From: Pseudomonas sp.
GTDB taxonomy: Bacteria; Pseudomonadota; Gammaproteobacteria; Pseudomonadales; Pseudomonadaceae
Assembly: GCF_017744435.1 (NCBI RefSeq)
Contig: NZ_JAGIBG010000035.1
Span: 1 to 56,830 of the forward strand
Reading direction: 5' to 3'
DNA: 56,830 bases
Under the pieces are notes generated by a model. The model did not search any database. It saw only the letters and a list, made by a program, of their open reading frames with translations, and was not told the origin of the DNA. This document shows, piece by piece, positions 52,306-56,830 of the stretch; positions within the stretch are counted from its first letter, which is position 1; each line of letters starts with the position of its first letter. The position numbers and the translations under genes were made by a program.

Positions 52306-52998
52306 TTATTCGGCCCTCGCAAAGCCGCGAGCGGCGCGTTTTTCCATGAAGTGCATGCCGGTCATGGCGATGATGGTCAGGCTCAGGTAGATGCAGGCAG
52401 CGACCATATAGAACGTGAACGGCTCTTTGGTCACGGTCACGCCGATCTGCGCGTGGCGCATGATCTCTTCCAGGCCGATCACCGACACCAGCGCGGTGTC
52501 CTTCATCAGGATCATGAACAGGTTGCCCAGGCCCGGCAGGGCGATGCGCCACATCTGCGGCAGAATGATCCGCGACAGGATGCGTCCTTTGGACAGGCCC
52601 AGTGCCAGGCCTGCCTCACGGTGGCCCTTGGGGATCGCCAGGATCGCACCACGGAACACTTCCGTGGCGTAGGCGCCGAAGCACAGGCCCAGGGCGATGA
52701 CGCCGGCAGCGAAGGCGCTGAGCTCAAGGCCCGGCATGTTCAGGGCTTCGCCGAGGCTGTTCATCAGGCCTACCGTGCCGAAGTAGATCAGCAGGACCCA
52801 GAGCAGCTCGGGCACGCCACGTACCAGGGTCGAGTAGAAGCCGCCAAGCCATTGCAGTGGCTTGATCGAGGAAGTCTTGGCCAGGGCGCCGAGCAGGCCC
52901 AGGACCAGCCCCAGCAGCAGGGCGCAGAGCGCCAGTTTTACGGTCATCAGGGTGCCGGCCATCATGGCCGGACCGAATCCGTGCAGGTCGATATTCAT
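52306..52998 (-). CDS. Amino-acid ABC transporter permease (HisQ/ArtQ-like)
   Basis: Protein of 230 residues with multiple TM helices and an EAA loop (REAGLALGLSKGRILSRIILPQM). Start at the ATG at 52,998 (MNIDLHGFG). A TTG six bases earlier is the alternative. It pairs with the downstream permease as the heterodimeric channel of a polar or basic amino-acid importer. Confidence 0.92.
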   Translation of the reverse strand: MNIDLHGFGPAMMAGTLMTVKLALCALLLGLVLGLLGALAKTSSIKPLQWLGGFYSTLVRGVPELLWVLLIYFGTVGLMNSLGEALNMPGLELSAFAAGVIALGLCFGAYATEVFRGAILAIPKGHREAGLALGLSKGRILSRIILPQMWRIALPGLGNLFMILMKDTALVSVIGLEEIMRHAQIGVTVTKEPFTFYMVAACIYLSLTIIAMTGMHFMEKRAARGFARAE

Positions 52999-53055
52999 GG
53001 GCAACTGTGTTCAAGGGACAGGCACCGCGTCAGCGGCGATGCCTGTCGGGGCGAA

Positions 53056-53817
53056 TCAATAGATGCTGAACGGGAAGTACTTGTCGTTGATCTTCTTGTA
53101 GGTGCCGTCGGCGACAATTTCCTTCAGCGCGGCATTGAGCTTGTTACGCAGCTCGTTGTCGCCCTTGCGTACGGCAATGCCAACCTTGTCGCTGTCGTTG
53201 ACCGGCTCGCCCTTGAACTCGTAGTTCTTGCCGGCTTCGGATTTCAGCCAGTCGTAGTTGGCGTATTTGTCGGCCAGGATCGCGTCGACGCGGCCGGCGG
53301 TGAGGTCGAGGTAGGCGTTTTCCTGGCCGTCGTACAGGTTGACCTTGAACTTGCCGTCCATGCCGCCGTGGTCGTCGAGCCAGGTCGCGGCCTGGGTGGC
53401 GCGCTGGGTGCCGATGGTCTTGCCTTCGAGCGACTTGTCGTCAGTCTTGAAATCGACGTTCTTCGGCGCGATGAACTGCTGCTTGTTCGAGTAGTACGGG
53501 TCGGTGAAGTCAACGGCCTGCTTGCGCTCGTCGGTGATCGACAGCGACGAGATGATGAAGTCGAACTTCTTGGCGTTCAGGGCCGGGATGATGCCGTCCC
53601 AGTCGGAGGTGACCACTTCGCACTCGACTTTCATCTTGGCGCACAGGGCGTCGCCGATGTCCTTGTCGAAGCCGACGACCTGGCCGCTGGCATCCTTGTT
53701 GTTGAACGGTGGGTAGGCGGCTTCGATACCCATGCGCAGTTTTTCCGCGGCCATGGCGTTTGCCGACATCACCAGGGTGGCAGCGGCTGCCAGGAGGAAC
53801 TTCTTGTAAGTGTGCAT
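53056..53817 (-). CDS. Periplasmic polar/basic amino-acid binding protein
   Basis: Protein of 253 residues with a signal peptide (MHTYKKFLLAAAATLVMSANAMA) and a type-II periplasmic binding fold: KLRMGIEAAYPPFNNKDASG and DFIISSLSITDERKQAVDFTDPYY (the family's SIT-D-R motif). It matches the lysine/arginine/ornithine/histidine-binding group (ArgT/HisJ/AotJ). Followed by the two permeases and preceded by the ATPase. The exact amino acid cannot be fixed. Confidence 0.93.
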   Translation of the reverse strand: MHTYKKFLLAAAATLVMSANAMAAEKLRMGIEAAYPPFNNKDASGQVVGFDKDIGDALCAKMKVECEVVTSDWDGIIPALNAKKFDFIISSLSITDERKQAVDFTDPYYSNKQQFIAPKNVDFKTDDKSLEGKTIGTQRATQAATWLDDHGGMDGKFKVNLYDGQENAYLDLTAGRVDAILADKYANYDWLKSEAGKNYEFKGEPVNDSDKVGIAVRKGDNELRNKLNAALKEIVADGTYKKINDKYFPFSIY

Positions 53818-53828
53818 GTATTGCTCCG

Positions 53829-54602
53829 TTAGCGGTGGCTGGACATGAATTGCTTGCAACGCGCCGAGGTCGGGTTCTCGAAGACCTGCTGCGGCGATCC
53901 TTGCTCTTCAACCAGGCCCTGGTGCAGGAAGACCACTTCACTGGACACCTGGCGGGCAAAGTTCATCTCGTGCGTCACCAGCAGCATGGTACGGCCTTCT
54001 TCGGCCAGTGCGCGGATAACGTTAAGCACTTCCTGGACCATTTCCGGATCGAGCGCCGAGGTCGGCTCGTCGAACAGGATGACCTTGGGCTTCATGGCCA
54101 GGGTGCGGGCGATGGCAGCACGTTGCTGCTGGCCACCGGAAAGCTGGGCGGGGTAGCTGTGGCGCTTGTCGTAGATGCCGACCTTGTTCAACAGGGCTTC
54201 GGCGGCTTCGATGGCCTCGGCCTTGCTCTGGCCGAGCACGCGGCGTGGTGCCTCGATGATGTTGTCGAGGATCGACATGTGCGGCCACAGGTTGAAGTTC
54301 TGGAAGACGAAGCCGATCTCGCTGCGCAGGCGATTGATCTGGCGGTTGTCGGCGGCGATCAGGTCGCCGTTCTTGGCGGCCTTGAGCTTGAGGCTTTCGC
54401 CGGCAACCAGGATTTCGCCCTGATGCGGGTTTTCCAGCAGGTTGATACAGCGCAGCAGGGTGGACTTGCCGGAGCCGGACGACCCCAGGATGGAGATCAC
54501 GTCACCGTCGCGCGCGGTCAGCGAAATGCCCTTGAGAATTTCCTGCTCGCCGTAGCGTTTGTGCAGATTGCGGATTTCCAGCGCGGGCGTGGCCTGGGCC
54601 AT
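53829..54602 (-). CDS. Amino-acid ABC transporter ATPase (HisP-like)
   Basis: Protein of 257 residues with Walker A GSSGSGKSTLLR, ABC signature LSGGQQQRAAIARTLA, Walker B VILFDEPTSALD and the H-loop VTHEMNF. First gene of the importer operon. The extended loop YDKRHSYPAQLSGG is typical of the HisP/GlnQ class. The operon order here is ATPase, binding protein, permease, permease. Confidence 0.94.
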   Translation of the reverse strand: MAQATPALEIRNLHKRYGEQEILKGISLTARDGDVISILGSSGSGKSTLLRCINLLENPHQGEILVAGESLKLKAAKNGDLIAADNRQINRLRSEIGFVFQNFNLWPHMSILDNIIEAPRRVLGQSKAEAIEAAEALLNKVGIYDKRHSYPAQLSGGQQQRAAIARTLAMKPKVILFDEPTSALDPEMVQEVLNVIRALAEEGRTMLLVTHEMNFARQVSSEVVFLHQGLVEEQGSPQQVFENPTSARCKQFMSSHR

Positions 54603-55246
54603 GTGCGGTCCTCATGTGATCGGGTGCGTTCCCAGCTGTTGGCGGCCTTCCTGGCGAGCGCCACGCTAGCATAGCGGCAATATGACGGCCAACAGGGTCG
54701 CAGGGGGCTCAAGGCGTTGCCGGGGCAGTTTGTCGCATCGTTGCAGTGCAACGTCGCGCAGATGTCCGCAAAGGGTCTCGCCCAGCTCCATAGCCTTGAT
54801 GAAAAAAGGCGCGATGGTGCCAGTTTTGGCCGGCACTGGGAAGCTGTTTTAGACCATTCGCGGCCCATTCGCGGCTCTGGCCTGCTGCTGCGGGTGCGAC
54901 TACGACCTGTTGATCCGGAGACTTGAGGTTGTACCTTTGGGTTGCGCTTCTGTGCCTTGCGCGGGTGCAAAGGTGTTACCGAGGAGCACCTTTGGGGCGT
55001 TTGTAAGTGGGTATTTCAGTAATCCGGACCTGGCAGGTGGATTTGGCGACCTTTCGGTCAAAGGTTGGCCGAATGCCCTGCAACCCGCGCCGTTAAAAGG
55101 TTGAGGTATCAATCTGACGAATGCATTCAGCACATGGCGCGCTTATTGCCAGTAGGAAACCGCCGATTGCAGCGACGCCTAGGCCAACCCCAGGTGCGCT
55201 CTGTTCCCGCAGTCGGAGTGGTCCACTCCTTACAAAGGTAGTTTTA
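54603..55246. other. Intergenic region between importer operon and gabP
   Basis: Over 640 bases that must hold both promoters. It contains a stem AAAGGTG/CACCTTT (about 54,968-54,993) and GACC-TTTC-GGTC (55,049). ORFs here lack ribosome-binding sites. No RNA family recognised. Confidence 0.5.
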
Positions 55247-56632
55247 ATGAGCGGTAACAATTCCAATGACCTCGCTCAGGGGCTCAAACAACGGCATGTC
55301 ACCATGCTGTCCATTGCTGGCGTTATCGGCGCCGGTCTGTTCGTGGGTTCCGGCCACGCTATCGCAGCGGCCGGCCCGGCCGTACTGCTGGCCTATGCCG
55401 CCGCGGGTACCTTGGTGGTACTGGTAATGCGCATGCTCGGCGAAATGGCGATCGCCTCGCCGGATACCGGTTCGTTCTCTACCTACGCCGACCGTGCCAT
55501 TGGCCGCTGGGCCGGTTTCACCATCGGCTGGTTGTACTGGTGGTTCTGGGTGCTGGTCATCCCGCTGGAGGCCAACGCTGCTGCAGCCATTCTCCACGCC
55601 TGGTTCCCGTCCGTGGACCTGTGGGCCTTCTCCCTTCTTATTACCCTGGCGCTGACCCTGACCAACCTGTGCAGCGTGAAGAACTACGGTGAGTTCGAGT
55701 TCTGGTTCGCCCTGCTCAAGGTGCTGGCGATCATCGGCTTCATCGTCGTCGGCTGCATCGCCATGTTCGGCTTGGCGCCAAGCAGCCAGGTGAGCGGTGT
55801 TTCGCACCTGTTCGATACCCAGGGCTTCATGCCTAACGGCTTGGGCGCGGTGCTGGCGGCCATGCTGACCACCATGTTCTCGTTCATGGGTACCGAAATC
55901 GTCACCATCGCGGCTGCCGAATCGAAAGACCCGGGCAAGCAGATCAGCCGTGCCACCAACTCGGTGATCTGGCGTATCTGCCTGTTCTACCTGGTGTCGA
56001 TCTTCCTGGTCGTGGCCCTGGTGCCGTGGAACGACCCGGCGCTGGCCGAAGTCGGTTCCTACCAGACCGTGCTCAGCCGCATCGGCGTGCCAAATGCCAA
56101 GCTGATCGTCGACATCGTCGTACTGGTCGCTGTGACCAGCTGCCTGAACTCGGCGCTGTACACCTCGTCGCGCATGCTGTTCTCGCTGAGCAAGCGTGGC
56201 GACGCCCCGGCCATCGCCCAGCGCACCACCAAGGCGGCTACCCCGCATGTGGCCGTTCTGCTGTCGACCGCTGCCGCGTTCCTCTGCGTGTTCGCCAACT
56301 ACGTGGCCCCGGCCCAGGTGTTCGAGTTCCTGCTGGCCAGCTCCGGCGCCATCGCGCTGCTGGTGTATCTGGTGATTGCCGTGTCGCAGCTGCGCATGCG
56401 CAGCCAGCGTGAAGCCCGTGGCGAGAAGATCGCCTTCAAGATGTGGCTGTTCCCGGGCCTGACCTGGGCAACCATCGCCTTCATCGTTGCCGTGCTGGTG
56501 GTGATGGCGCTGCGTGAGGATCACCGTGCCGAGATCATCGCGACTGCGCTGCTGAGCATTGGCGTGGTGGCGGCTGGCTTGCTGGTGCACCGCAAGCGTG
56601 AAGCTGCCGGGCGGGTGGCGCTGGATAACTGA
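55247..56632 (+). CDS. gabP: GABA/amino-acid permease, AAT family
   Basis: APC-superfamily permease of 461 residues with about 12 TM segments, beginning QGLKQRHVTMLSIAGVIGAGLFVGSGHAIAAAGPAVLLAYAAAG (split here for reading). RVLFSLSKRGDAP and NSVIWRICLFYLVSIFLVV fit the AAT family. Imports an amino acid with H+, GABA by homology with GabP (EGLEQRHVTMLSIAGVIGAG pattern). ATG 55,247 with AAAGGTAG upstream. Followed by a terminator. Confidence 0.88.
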   Translation: MSGNNSNDLAQGLKQRHVTMLSIAGVIGAGLFVGSGHAIAAAGPAVLLAYAAAGTLVVLVMRMLGEMAIASPDTGSFSTYADRAIGRWAGFTIGWLYWWFWVLVIPLEANAAAAILHAWFPSVDLWAFSLLITLALTLTNLCSVKNYGEFEFWFALLKVLAIIGFIVVGCIAMFGLAPSSQVSGVSHLFDTQGFMPNGLGAVLAAMLTTMFSFMGTEIVTIAAAESKDPGKQISRATNSVIWRICLFYLVSIFLVVALVPWNDPALAEVGSYQTVLSRIGVPNAKLIVDIVVLVAVTSCLNSALYTSSRMLFSLSKRGDAPAIAQRTTKAATPHVAVLLSTAAAFLCVFANYVAPAQVFEFLLASSGAIALLVYLVIAVSQLRMRSQREARGEKIAFKMWLFPGLTWATIAFIVAVLVVMALREDHRAEIIATALLSIGVVAAGLLVHRKREAAGRVALDN

Positions 56633-56650
56633 TCCGCGCTGCTTGAAATG

Positions 56651-56689
56651 AAAAGGCCGCGTCCTCTACAGGGCGCGGCCTTTTTTATT
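56651..56689 (+). terminator. Rho-independent terminator of gabP
   Basis: Stem AAGGCCGCG/CGCGGCCTT followed by TTTTA, 19 bases past the stop. Confidence 0.9.
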
Positions 56690-56830
56690 GTCTGTACCGG
56701 CCCTTTCGCGGGCACGCCCGCTCCCACAGGTACTGCACCGCTTTCGAAACCTGTGGTGTTCCTGTGGGAGCGGGCGTGCCCGCGAAAGGGCCGGTACAGA
56801 CAATAAAAAAGGCCGCGCCCTGTAGAGGAC
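56661..56830. repeat. Perfect 70-bp inverted repeat (terminator + REP arms)
   Basis: 56,661-56,730 is the exact reverse complement of 56,761-56,830, with a 30-base spacer. The arms include most of the gabP terminator and a whole REP. The right arm reaches the window edge and may go on. Confidence 0.95.

Noticed and set aside
51991..53832. 613-codon open frame antisense to the ABC importer genes
   Set aside because: It crosses three well-identified genes, has no domain and is His/Gln/Gly-biased.
54910..55104. 64-codon frame upstream of gabP
   Set aside because: No ribosome-binding site; sequence lies over hairpins in the leader region and shows no protein character.

Overview
The window is a piece of a high-GC gammaproteobacterial chromosome that I assign to Pseudomonas, most likely the P. 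putida group. The gene order rimB-rimK / hslR / PAP2 / hslO / pckA / ydeP-fdhD / lysM / yrfG / nudE-cysQ / dctBD / rmlCD is the order I recall from Pseudomonas chromosomes. Many intergenic gaps carry paired inverted copies of the roughly 35-bp REP family typical of P. putida (core 'GGGAGCGG...CCGCGAA').

Region 1 (1-31,860) is ordinary core genome. It holds ribosomal protein S6 modification (rimB, rimK), heat-shock factors (hslR, hslO), gluconeogenesis (pckA), a formate-dehydrogenase-like molybdoenzyme with its sulfur carrier (ydeP, fdhD), nucleotide housekeeping (yrfG, nudE, cysQ), a DctB/DctD-type sigma-54 two-component system beside a reduced dTDP-rhamnose pair (rmlC, rmlD), agmatine deiminase, two TonB-dependent siderophore receptors, an OprD porin, an FMN-binding glutamate-synthase-like protein and an OmpR-type two-component system. 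It ends in a broken toxin-antitoxin remnant.

Region 2 (about 31,865-49,502) is a 17.5-kb integrative element in the 3' end of a tRNA-Thr(TGT) gene. Direct repeats of the tRNA 3' half plus its downstream hairpin mark both ends. The intact tRNA is at the right end and the tyrosine integrase is at the left end. Reading inward there are an AlpA-type regulator, a Rha-family protein, a C4-type antisense RNA whose two pairing boxes lie just upstream of a chain of small overlapping genes, and a replication pair (Toprim primase-like and DUF927 ATPase). After these come an 11-copy GGGGGAAC/GTTCCCCC array that looks like an origin, three unknown genes, an orphan lambda-gpI-like tail-assembly protein followed by an unknown protein and a small lipoprotein, an AT-richer divergent ATPase + PIN-nuclease pair, a DUF2513 protein and two tiny ORFs. 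No capsid, terminase, portal or conjugation gene is recognisable. The element therefore looks like a P4/PICI-type phage satellite or a small integrative plasmid with anti-phage cargo, and this is the part of the window most likely to hold undescribed biology.

Region 3 (49,503-56,830) returns to core genome: a small lipoprotein, a SAM-dependent methyltransferase, a four-gene polar/basic amino-acid ABC importer (ATPase, binding protein, two permeases) and a GabP-type amino-acid permease. The window closes on a perfect 70-bp inverted repeat built from a terminator and a REP.
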